Shown in pieces: positions 26,415-34,013 of a stretch of 64,000 nt of DNA; position 1 is the stretch's first letter, and each line of letters opens with the position of its first letter. The stretch comes from Lysobacteraceae bacterium (GTDB taxonomy: Bacteria > Pseudomonadota > Gammaproteobacteria > Xanthomonadales > Xanthomonadaceae). Position numbers and translations under genes: made by a program. The stretch is from NCBI GenBank assembly GCA_016789405.1, contig JAEUPQ010000011.1:62001-126000 (forward strand), given 5' to 3'. The notes under the pieces are model-generated. The model was not told the DNA's origin, did not search any database, and worked only from the letters and a program-made list of their open reading frames with translations.

Positions 26415-26483
26415 GCATTAACAGGTCCTCCTACGACCTGGACCGAGCCCGCCCATTCGCACTGGGTGGGCTCAATTTTTTTT
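26415..26483 (+). ncRNA. Candidate small RNA or attenuator leader (about 70 nt)
   Basis: Between the predicted start and the T-run lie two hairpins: CAGGTC-N7-GACCTG (26422-26440) and the terminator stem (26445-26473). There is no ORF of note. It may be a free small RNA of the transposon, or a leader that attenuates transcription of the gene beginning at 26584. Sequence alone cannot separate the two. Confidence 0.35.
26445..26483 (+). terminator. Rho-independent terminator inside the transposon
   Basis: An 11-bp stem GAGCCCGCCCA/TGGGTGGGCTC (one G-T pair), 7-nt loop, then AATTTTTTTT. It is the strongest terminator in the window and acts on the plus strand, though no gene ends here on that strand. 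Confidence 0.85.
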
Positions 26484-26583
26484 GACGTTAAAATTCCGTT
26501 AGCTTGTGTGAAAGTGTCTCAAGCCTAGCAGCGGGCTGGTGTAACCTCAGCAGTAGGTTTCAAATTGAATCCTGGTATTGACT

Positions 26584-27681
26584 ATGGGATGCATTCCTGC
26601 TAGCGGCTATGCTCGCCAGTGTCCACGACTCTGGTCTCGCTACTTGTGCAAGTCCAAGGACTGCAACTACAGATGGCTTGATCAAACGTTGCTGTTGCCG
26701 ACAACGGACCCCACAGGGGTCCTGTACGAACCGCTCGCCCCACAGGTATTCCGAGCGATTTATGCATCCGGCAAGAGCCCGGATGGAAACTATTGGAAGG
26801 AGTTCGACGGTAGCGGCATACGATTCAATTTATTTGAACGCGCCTGTGAACGCGTCCCCGCTTCGCGCCCGTGGCTCCTTAAGGAGTTCGTGGACTATCA
26901 GCAGGAGCATCCGCCGCCTATTGCCCTTTCCCGCGCGCATTTATCGAGCTTTCTCGAGAAACGCGAGCTGATGTTTGTCCCCAGGCGCGTCGTCAGTGCG
27001 CTCGAGCACCTGCGGCCGTGGCGCTATTCATACCTGCAAAAGCGTGCATTGCAATATTTGGTAGGAGCTGCAACGCCATCAACGCTCCTTTTCCTGATGG
27101 CTTTCCTCCACGAAGTCGTTTGGTGGGCTAGGGGTCGCCCCGTCGACGACGTTTCTACGATTGCCGAGGACGCGGTGTTCCGGTTCTGCGATTCGCTAAT
27201 CAAACGCGAATTCGACGATGCGCCAGAAATCGCTGAAGCGATAAAATGGCCGCTTTATGGTGCCGTCGTTTCTGTCAAGCACTGCGGTGATCGATCGCCC
27301 CCTGCGGGTTACTCTCGAGCGCTTGAAGACCTGCCACCAGTTCCGCTCTTGATCAAAGATACGCAGGAGATGCGAGATGCGTGCGCGTGCCTCCACGCGG
27401 CTGGCGAAGAGTGGTACGAATGCATGTTTTCGCCTCTTCCATCTCGCTATGAAGCGCTTCCTGGAGCGGATTGGGCGCCAACCGAGGAGAGCGTCAAGGC
27501 AGCAGTGCGTGTTGTGGTCACTGGTGTACTCGCTGTACATGCAACCATTGCAGGCGAGTATGAACGCGACTTGCTTTGTTCCCCGCCGGGCGCAGATACC
27601 GCTACGCCGGCCGCTGGAGGTCTGCAGAAGGAAACCGCCCCCCGGAATTCATCGCTGACAAGACGGCAGCTTCGGCGCTAG
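26584..27681 (+). CDS. Unknown transposon cargo protein, 365 residues
   Basis: Start taken at ATG 26584; a TTG at 26578 is in frame. No family recognised. The first 35 residues hold four Cys (GCIPASGYARQCPRLW, then YLCKSKDC) and could bind zinc. A Trp-rich helical region follows (LLFLMAFLHEVVWWARGR), which might be membrane-associated or just a buried helix, and then a Pro-rich tail. It ends 4 nt into the converging tniQ copy. GC content matches the transposon, not the host. A terminator and candidate leader lie about 100 nt upstream. The gene is therefore most likely cargo with its own control. Confidence 0.5.
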   Translation: MGCIPASGYARQCPRLWSRYLCKSKDCNYRWLDQTLLLPTTDPTGVLYEPLAPQVFRAIYASGKSPDGNYWKEFDGSGIRFNLFERACERVPASRPWLLKEFVDYQQEHPPPIALSRAHLSSFLEKRELMFVPRRVVSALEHLRPWRYSYLQKRALQYLVGAATPSTLLFLMAFLHEVVWWARGRPVDDVSTIAEDAVFRFCDSLIKREFDDAPEIAEAIKWPLYGAVVSVKHCGDRSPPAGYSRALEDLPPVPLLIKDTQEMRDACACLHAAGEEWYECMFSPLPSRYEALPGADWAPTEESVKAAVRVVVTGVLAVHATIAGEYERDLLCSPPGADTATPAAGGLQKETAPRNSSLTRRQLRR

Positions 27682-29204
27682 CTTGGCGAAGCGCCGGGTT
27701 TCAAAGTAAGCCGGACCCGTCGGTTAATCTCTTCGTGCATCCAGCTCCCGGATTCCGCCAGGCGAGCTCTGGTGCCGTATTCCTGCAACAGTGATTGCAT
27801 TAGTTGGTTTGGCGGCACGTTCTGAATCGCGTCTCCGAGCCATTGCAGCTGCATGTTGGAGTTTCGACCGCACAAATGGCACGCGTCATCGAGATTGATT
27901 TGATCGAAGTCCACCCACACAACCGCATGCTCTATTTCAAAATCGGAAAGAAACTTTGATTCGGCAAGCTGTAGCGAAAATCCATGGCTCTGCCACTCCC
28001 TCAACTGGTATTTGTCATAATGAATGAATCGCATTATTGCGCTTCCGAGACATGCCTTTTCCAAAGCGTACAAGGCGAAAAGTCTGATAGGTCGCTCCGT
28101 CAGCCCCCAAGCCTTCCATAGCGACTCCTTGAGCAGCTCGGCCGCGCGAAGCGCTTGACCCGCCTCCCACGCCGCAAATCCCCTGCCTATGCAACATGCA
28201 TGTAATTCGCTCTCATCTACAAACTCCCTTTTGCAGCTGGCACCACCTTTCATCAACTCTCGTCCAGCGCAAATGCACGCACGATGATCGTGAAAGGTCT
28301 GCATCGCCCAAGCCCCCACTCGCAATTGAGCAAGACGTCGCTCGCTGAACTGGTTCAACTGGGATAGGTGGTCTTCCGGCGAGAAAAGTAGAGCATTCGA
28401 CAGCCGATTTAGTCTCGGTCTTCCCGATTCATCCCGCTCAACCTTGACAGCAATGAATGGGGAAGCAAGGGTCAGCGGCTGTGGCGAGCCTCTGAGTCGG
28501 CTATCCAGAATTCGAACCATCGCATGCTTGTGGGCAACATCGCTTTGGTGATCCCGCGCGTATTTACTGTGCGAGTGCAAAAATATATGAGGAGCTACCG
28601 AAAGCTTATTTGCGAGGTTGACGTATGCCCTAGCAATCCGGCGGCGTTCACCGTAGTTCTCGCGCAAGCTCTCAAGGCCTTCTTGGAGAAGGGAAGCGTT
28701 ACACGAGCCGCACGAAAAGGAGCCTTGCTGGGAATTGCATGAGTACGAAATCTTATCGCCGCATTCTTTGCAATGCGATACGATCTTTCTTTTGTGCAGC
28801 GGGCAGCAATCGATGAACTTCAATTGCAGAACGTCAAAATGCATTCCAAGAGAAATACAATCAGGGCAAAAGCGCAGCGCGAGGCGCTCACGAGACCCTA
28901 GATGCCCCACTCTGAGTTCGCGCGCAACCTTGCTGACATACTCATCCAATTGAACTCCGTGAATCCGCGGTAAGTTAGGCAAGGATGCAATGCTCTTCCA
29001 CACCTCATCCGTCGCGTAGTAATCGATGTTCTTGGGCGAGGTAGGCGATGGCCTGTCTTCGGTAGCCTTAAGGTCGTGAATTAGTTGCAACGGGCCGCGA
29101 TTTGAGAACCACGCCAACTTGTTAAGCAGTGCATAGGCAGATTCGCCTGGAACTAGAGCGTCGTCCGCCCAAGGCAGATAAAGCTGTGTGCGGTCTGTAC
29201 CCAT
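27678..29204 (-). CDS. tnsD: TniQ/TnsD-family target-selection protein (second copy)
   Basis: ATG 29204 gives 508 residues (MGTDRTQLYLPWADDALV). The N-terminal GESAYALLNKLAWFSNRGPL and a zinc region with RFCPDCISLGMHFDVLQL, DCCPLHKRKIVSHCKEC and FSCGSCNAS match the TniQ/TnsD pattern. The extended C-terminal part, with a CHLCGRNSNMQ motif, is longer than in the first copy and suits a TnsD-type protein that reads a specific attachment site. It is the outermost transposon gene and is not in the tns operon, so it could be expressed separately and supply a second targeting route. Confidence 0.75.
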   Translation of the reverse strand: MGTDRTQLYLPWADDALVPGESAYALLNKLAWFSNRGPLQLIHDLKATEDRPSPTSPKNIDYYATDEVWKSIASLPNLPRIHGVQLDEYVSKVARELRVGHLGSRERLALRFCPDCISLGMHFDVLQLKFIDCCPLHKRKIVSHCKECGDKISYSCNSQQGSFSCGSCNASLLQEGLESLRENYGERRRIARAYVNLANKLSVAPHIFLHSHSKYARDHQSDVAHKHAMVRILDSRLRGSPQPLTLASPFIAVKVERDESGRPRLNRLSNALLFSPEDHLSQLNQFSERRLAQLRVGAWAMQTFHDHRACICAGRELMKGGASCKREFVDESELHACCIGRGFAAWEAGQALRAAELLKESLWKAWGLTERPIRLFALYALEKACLGSAIMRFIHYDKYQLREWQSHGFSLQLAESKFLSDFEIEHAVVWVDFDQINLDDACHLCGRNSNMQLQWLGDAIQNVPPNQLMQSLLQEYGTRARLAESGSWMHEEINRRVRLTLKPGASPS

Positions 29205-29477
29205 GACCCTTCCCAAGGAGCCGTAGGCCAGTCTTAGCCGATCCGGAGTTCCGCGGGGCTATGCTCTGTAATGTCACGACTTTGCTGATTAGTCGGTATT
29301 GTCACAGCTTCACTGAGCCGTCCAGAGAGGTAAAAATATCGTTATTCAGGGTCCCGCTTCCGCTAACTATCTGATCATTGGACGAATGGATAGCGATCAT
29401 CAGTCACAGGTTTACTGAGCCCGGTTATGACCTGGGGTCGCCAAGGCTGGCATTCTGGGACGCATTCGTGCGATCCG
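29205..29477. repeat. Right-end region with repeated TnsB-site-like motifs
   Basis: No gene lies in this 270 bp. Three copies of a motif occur: TGTCACGACTTTGCTGAT from 29272, TGTCACAGCTTCACTGAG from 29300, and AGTCACAGGTTTACTGAG from 29402; a weaker fourth is near 29351. The last two continue with GCC. Read inward on the minus strand each is CTCAGTnAAnCTGTGACA, the layout expected for TnsB sites at a right end. The outer boundary is probably near 29409-29430, about 50-70 bp beyond the 3-prime end of the next gene. Confidence 0.6.
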
Positions 29478-31946
29478 TTACGTAGGAAGCGGTTTGCCGA
29501 CGGGTTTGCATCGCGCGACTGATTCGCGGTGCAAAGCGAGTATCTCTTCCAGCGAAACCCCAAGCGCGAATGTCGACGTCATCTTGTAGAAGATCACCGT
29601 CACGGTATCGTCTTCGCACTCTGTGCGGGTCAAGCCGCTTCGCTGATAGATGCGAACCGATAGTTCGGCCAGTTGCTTCCGCAGGCCATCCATCCCCTGC
29701 TTGCTGTCTGCTGCAGTACGGCACGCCTGGATCGCCCAGAAACAAGTTGCGAAGCATTCGGCGAGTTCGACAGGGAGTGCGTCGCAGTCCTGCAACTGGA
29801 GTGTTTCGATCATGGGCTCCACTCCAGCGAAAAACGTGGACAGGACGCGTCCTATCAGCCGCGTCCAGCCATTCTCGCCATCGGGGCGAAGAACCTGCGA
29901 CTCCAGGGCTCGCTTGTCGAGCACGCTGGCCCCGATCGGGCAGGCGGCGCCCAGCATCATCATCAGGACCGCCCGCAGCCGAAGCATGTCCTGCAGGACC
30001 AACGGCTTTTCCGAAACCTTGGTCTGCATCTGGCTGCAGAACTTGATCGAGAACTTGGCGATGTCGGCTCTTGCTGCCAGGCGGGCAGCGATCGCTTCAC
30101 GCGCTTTCTCCTCTTCCAAATGTCTGCGGCGCGATTCGGACAATTCCCCATCGGTCGGTTGACGCAGCGGTTCAAACGTAGCGGCAGCGTCCGCAGACAC
30201 TTCGTCTCGCAACGCGAGTGCTTCACGGATGCGCGCGCCGTCGTCCACTTCGTCCTGATCGACCGCGATCGTACCCAGCCCGATGATGCGGTTGAGATAA
30301 CTGCGCACCAGGTCCAGGTCGCTGCCCGCAAAGGCCGACTGGAAGATCGGCTTCCGGTCTTCCCGCAGCTTGCGCCCGGCGATGAACTCGTCGTAGCGCA
30401 AGGTCCTGCCGGGCGATGCGCCGGTGGGCCTGCTACTTCCGTGCCTGCGGGAGACGCGCGCGTCCTGAGTGCGGTGCGGTTTGGTTTCGAATGCCTCCGC
30501 CTGCATGATCAGGTCGATGAAGTCCATGATCCAGGGGCCTAGGCGCTCACGGCCATTCAGCCGCTCGGCCACTTGCTCCAACTGACGCGTTCGCGCTTCC
30601 CTCGTCTCCTGGCGCAGCACGTCCGGCATCACGATGACTGCAGTACACGAAACTTCGCGCCCGATTCGTACGCGCGCGAAATAGGCGGGCTCCGATGATT
30701 CATTGATCACGAAGCAGCGCAACCCATGCGCCGTTGTGTTTTGAAGCGCCAGCTCGACTGACACCGTGTCGCCGGTGCGCCCAAGCAACTCGACACGAGC
30801 GTCATCATTCGCATACGTATCGGTGGGCCACCAGAGTAACTGCGCGCCACGGATTACGAACCGGCCAGGATCCCGGCGAATTGCGGCTTCCAGTGGCACT
30901 TCGGGCCGCACTTGCCATGTCGGCAAGTCCTTTCCCTTGAGCACGTTCTCCTTCGCGATTGCAGACTCCAGGTGCAGTTCTCGAAGCGCCGCGCCGCGTT
31001 TCATGCGACGGTAGAGGCATGCCTCGTCGTTGCGCCCGGCGAATGCGCGCGCTGCGCCTATGCCTGCGACCGTGCAGTTCGCGCTGCCATACAGGACATG
31101 GTCGGCATCGCGGGTCTGGGCGATGACAACCTTGCCATGGACGAACCGATTATGCTCCGCGCCCAGCGCGAACAGGCGAATCGCGTCGCACTCGGCGAGA
31201 CGCTGCGCTGGAAACGATGGCCTGTAGCCTCCGACGATCACGCTGACCTCGCGTGCGCCGGTAGACTCGTGCAAGTCCCGAAGCGCTTTCAGGTCCTCAT
31301 CCCAGTAGGGGCTGACCACGACCAGGCGCTTGACAGGGTCCCCTCCGAGCAAGGTGACAAATCGTGAGGCGATCGTGCTGTTCCCGGCACCTTCGAGGAA
31401 TGCCGCTGCCTCGCCATTGGCCAGGGGCACGACACCCTCCGCAGGCGCGATGTCCATCAGCCAGGCAGCCTGCTTGCGCATCCTTTCGACTTGGCAGGCG
31501 ACAGCTTCCTGGCCTAGGTCGAGGAACCGTTCGACGTAGTGCCACGCCGACGCCAAAAGGCGTGATTCCCCGGAATCGTCCGGCGAAGCTGAGATGCAAC
31601 CGATGACTTCCAGGTTGCCCGCAAGGCCCGGCGCCGTGAGGTTCGCCGACGACACGAAGACGCGGCCGGTTTTTCGTCCCAGCTGAAGGATGACCTTTGG
31701 ATGGAAGCCCCCTTTCGATCGCGTGCCTGTGACCGTGTATTGCCTCCCGGCGTGTCGGGGCAGTTCGATCGCGCTCTCCAGCGCATGCGCGAGCATGCCG
31801 ACGTCGACGATGACGAGGTTGTTATTGCAGCCAGCACCGCGCAGACGATGCAGAGCGATGCTTTCGAAAGCTGCGAAGTCGATGCCGAACGTGGTCATCA
31901 CGCACGAGTGATAACCACGGTGGGCGAACTGTTCGAACAGCTTCAT
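29478..31946 (-). CDS. Double phospholipase-D-motif protein, putative defence or nuclease component
   Basis: The 822-residue protein has two HKD-type half-sites in its N-terminal half: FHPKVILQLGRK with VFVSSANLTAPG at about residues 81-107, and FVHGKVVIAQTRDADHVLYG followed by SANCT at about 268-292. Two such sites make one PLD active site, used by phospholipases, nucleases and helicase-associated nucleases. The C-terminal 500 residues are helical and unlike any domain I can name. Its ATG overlaps the stop of the 523-residue partner (ATGA), so the two proteins are made together. Similar two-gene units with a PLD protein are known from bacterial defence loci, but I cannot match this pair to a named system. 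Confidence 0.7.
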   Translation of the reverse strand: MKLFEQFAHRGYHSCVMTTFGIDFAAFESIALHRLRGAGCNNNLVIVDVGMLAHALESAIELPRHAGRQYTVTGTRSKGGFHPKVILQLGRKTGRVFVSSANLTAPGLAGNLEVIGCISASPDDSGESRLLASAWHYVERFLDLGQEAVACQVERMRKQAAWLMDIAPAEGVVPLANGEAAAFLEGAGNSTIASRFVTLLGGDPVKRLVVVSPYWDEDLKALRDLHESTGAREVSVIVGGYRPSFPAQRLAECDAIRLFALGAEHNRFVHGKVVIAQTRDADHVLYGSANCTVAGIGAARAFAGRNDEACLYRRMKRGAALRELHLESAIAKENVLKGKDLPTWQVRPEVPLEAAIRRDPGRFVIRGAQLLWWPTDTYANDDARVELLGRTGDTVSVELALQNTTAHGLRCFVINESSEPAYFARVRIGREVSCTAVIVMPDVLRQETREARTRQLEQVAERLNGRERLGPWIMDFIDLIMQAEAFETKPHRTQDARVSRRHGSSRPTGASPGRTLRYDEFIAGRKLREDRKPIFQSAFAGSDLDLVRSYLNRIIGLGTIAVDQDEVDDGARIREALALRDEVSADAAATFEPLRQPTDGELSESRRRHLEEEKAREAIAARLAARADIAKFSIKFCSQMQTKVSEKPLVLQDMLRLRAVLMMMLGAACPIGASVLDKRALESQVLRPDGENGWTRLIGRVLSTFFAGVEPMIETLQLQDCDALPVELAECFATCFWAIQACRTAADSKQGMDGLRKQLAELSVRIYQRSGLTRTECEDDTVTVIFYKMTSTFALGVSLEEILALHRESVARCKPVGKPLPT

Positions 31947-33514
31947 GCGGCTACCAAGGCGCGACGGCCGCGTTCGGTGGCGCCCTTCTCACTGAGCAGT
32001 CCGATGTCCTCGAGGAACACGATGGCATTGCCGAGCCGCGGACCAGTCCACACCGGGCCATCGTCTCCCCGCTTGCGTACGAGCCCGTCATCGGTGTCGA
32101 TGAGGAAGGTGTAATCTCCGTGGTACTGCAACTTGCGCATCGCCACCCATAGATGTCGCCGAACGACCCTTTCCAGGAACAGACGCTGCAATAGCGCTTC
32201 AAAACCCATGTCGGCGTTGTGCTCCAGGAAAGCCAGTTCCGTCAGGAGCGAATGAAAGCCTAGTGGATCGAGATCGGAAAGCTCAGCGACCACCTCGACT
32301 TTCCGCGAGCGCATCCGTTTCTGCACGACTGCCAGAGCGCGTACCGCTGCGGCGCACTGCTCTGCCTCGTTCATGCCATGCTGGCTTTGCCGCATCCATG
32401 AATGGCGCGTCAACATCCATTCCGAGTTCGCATCAGTCGTACTCGAGGCATCTTTCGAAAGGCGCTGTGCTTCAACGAAGGAATTCCAGTCTTCAGGTTC
32501 TGTCTTGAAACATGCGCGCACTTTCGACGCTGCCTCAGCGATCAGCTGCTCCAGAGAGCACCCCGCAGGATAGGCTTCCAGCTGATTCAGCAGGCCCTTC
32601 AGCAGGGTTTCAAGTGCGATGTGGGCGATCTCATTAGCCTGGTAAACAGACCATCGGAGCCTGTGCGCTTCGAGGTAGTCCGGCAGCACCCACGACTGTC
32701 CTTCGTCCAGGCAAGCGGAATACATGCTCCACCGGAGTTCATCCGACCCCGGCTTCCTGCCTGTGGCGGCCGCCCAGTGGAGAATCAGCTGCAGTGTCCT
32801 GCGGCGCTCGACATCGGGGCTGTCGTTTTCCGCAGAAGAACGCAACAGCAATGCCTGGTAGCAATCGCGCTCACTTCCACGCGCGATGGACGAGGGCGCC
32901 ATCGAGGACATCGCGTCCAGGTCCTTCCTCGATGTCCATCCGCGGTCCAGCGTCCCCAGGAAAAGATCGCCCATCTCGCCCACCGAAGCGGCGAACGCCT
33001 GCGCGAGTTTGTCGCCGACGCCTGGCGCGGGCGTGGCGATCTCATGCTCCGCCGCGTACGCCAGCAGCCCGATCGCGAAGAGCTGACTTTGGTAGGCCTG
33101 TCCGAAGACGCCCCATGGGTTCTGCAGATAATGCGTGTCGCTTCCCGGCTCGGTGTCGTCCCGGAAATCCAGCCTGCGCTCGCCCGCAGTAGCGAGGCGC
33201 TTTTCCGCCCACTCTGCGCCGCCGACACCTCTTTCCCCGCCCTTGACCTGCGCGATCAGTGCATAGAGCGCTTCCGCACGTCGGATCCGTCGTTGCCAGG
33301 CCGTCTGATCCGTATCGCCGATGTCGCGCGCATAACGGTCGGCAAGCCAGACGTACAAACCGTAGTAACGGATGCGCAGCGTTACGTTGCTGATGCCGGG
33401 AAGAAGCCGCTGATAGATACGCACGCTGGAGTTCTGCATTCCCAACGGATCGACACCCCGCTTCTTCGACAGCTTCGTCCACTGCGGAACGGCCACTTGT
33501 TCGATCTTGGTCAC
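31943..33514 (-). CDS. Unknown partner of the PLD-motif protein, about 523 residues
   Basis: I favour GTG 33514 (M-TKIEQVAVPQW, GGGGA 5 nt upstream); the frame stays open to a GTG at 33586, which would add 24 residues of poor character. The protein is mostly helical, begins with PQWTKLSKKRGVDPLGMQNS and LLPGISNVTLRIRYYGLYVW, and shows no nuclease or ATPase motif that I can see. High GC and codon use match the host. It overlaps the PLD gene by 4 nt as the upstream member of the pair. It could be a sensor or scaffold for the PLD effector; that is inference from pairing only. Confidence 0.6.
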   Translation of the reverse strand: MTKIEQVAVPQWTKLSKKRGVDPLGMQNSSVRIYQRLLPGISNVTLRIRYYGLYVWLADRYARDIGDTDQTAWQRRIRRAEALYALIAQVKGGERGVGGAEWAEKRLATAGERRLDFRDDTEPGSDTHYLQNPWGVFGQAYQSQLFAIGLLAYAAEHEIATPAPGVGDKLAQAFAASVGEMGDLFLGTLDRGWTSRKDLDAMSSMAPSSIARGSERDCYQALLLRSSAENDSPDVERRRTLQLILHWAAATGRKPGSDELRWSMYSACLDEGQSWVLPDYLEAHRLRWSVYQANEIAHIALETLLKGLLNQLEAYPAGCSLEQLIAEAASKVRACFKTEPEDWNSFVEAQRLSKDASSTTDANSEWMLTRHSWMRQSQHGMNEAEQCAAAVRALAVVQKRMRSRKVEVVAELSDLDPLGFHSLLTELAFLEHNADMGFEALLQRLFLERVVRRHLWVAMRKLQYHGDYTFLIDTDDGLVRKRGDDGPVWTGPRLGNAIVFLEDIGLLSEKGATERGRRALVAA

Positions 33515-33810
33515 ACTCGTCCCCAGAAAATCAAGGCGTGGCACGACACAGGATTCTTCAAGGCCATCAGCGTAATTTCCTCCCACCTAACTGCGTAGCC
33601 TACAGATCCCCAATGGCCCAAGCCAACGGGCCGCCCCTGTTCCGTCGGCCGCAAGCAGCGGGTCTTGCAATGTCAGCACCAGGCACAATTGGCCCGCTGC
33701 CATTCCCTCCCCTGCCCCTGATCAATATCGATCTGAGCGTCCCCAGTGCCTTCCAGCCACCTTATCGACCGCCGGTCGAACCCTTGCAGGCCTCGTAGAC
33801 GCGGCTGTCG
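33515..33810. other. Intergenic region with gene remnants
   Basis: No intact gene is evident. On the minus strand a frame reading TTYEQRCHDDSRVYEACKGS runs to a stop near 33726 and lies one frame away from the small secreted ORF just right of it, which suggests a frameshifted small gene. A promoter for the 523-residue/PLD pair should lie in the left part. Confidence 0.3.
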
Positions 33811-33933
33811 TCATGGCAGCGCTGTTCGTAGGTCGTATCGAGTCCTGCAGTATTCGGGCTTGTAGACCACTCCATCTTCGGCGGAGACCGGGAGTGTCGC
33901 GAAAAGGAGCAGGACGAACATGTGTCTGAACAT
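33811..33933 (-). pseudogene. Short secreted protein, probably frameshifted
   Basis: ATG 33933 with GAAGG 7 nt upstream starts MFRHMFVLLLFATLPVSAED, a clean Sec signal peptide, then 20 more residues to a stop at 33811. One frame over, the reading continues naturally as DTTYEQRCHDDSRVYEACKG for another 25 or so residues. The likely original was a 65-70 residue small periplasmic or secreted protein with Cys pairs. A real 40-residue peptide cannot be excluded. Confidence 0.3.
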
Positions 33934-33977
33934 GTGCCGGCCTTCGTGCTGGAGGGAACGGGAAGCTCGGTCTTCTT

Positions 33978-34005
33978 GGCGCATGCGTCCCGGGACGCAT
34001 GCGCC
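33978..34005. terminator. 28-bp perfect palindrome at the end of the PKS operon
   Basis: The sequence is its own reverse complement over 28 bases, with 14-bp arms meeting at CCCGGG. It lies 8 nt after the stop of the acyltransferase gene, the last gene of the leftward PKS unit. There is no T-run on the minus strand. Best reading: an unusual terminator or 3-prime-end stabilising hairpin; a protein-binding site is possible. Confidence 0.45.
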
Positions 34006-34013
34006 TTGTCGCG

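Larger units (their letters stand above)
21274..29430. mobile_element. Tn7/Tn5053-like transposon, boundaries approximate
   Basis: Core genes run leftward: a TnsA-like gene, tnsB, tnsC/tniB and tniQ, each overlapping its neighbour by 1-11 nt, plus a second, longer tniQ/tnsD gene further right. Composition is below that of the flanking host DNA. Repeated motifs lie just outside the outer tniQ gene, between 29272 and 29422, and suit TnsB-binding sites of the right end. The left end is not resolved and may lie anywhere from about 20382 to 21475. There is no cas gene or CRISPR array, so it is not a CRISPR-associated transposon as far as the window shows. Cargo appears small: one unknown gene and perhaps the gene at 20500. 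Confidence 0.7.

Noticed and set aside
21476-29204. CRISPR-associated transposon (CAST)
   Set aside because: The presence of TnsC and two TniQ proteins raised it, but I found no cas gene, no repeat-spacer array and no crRNA-like repeat in the window.
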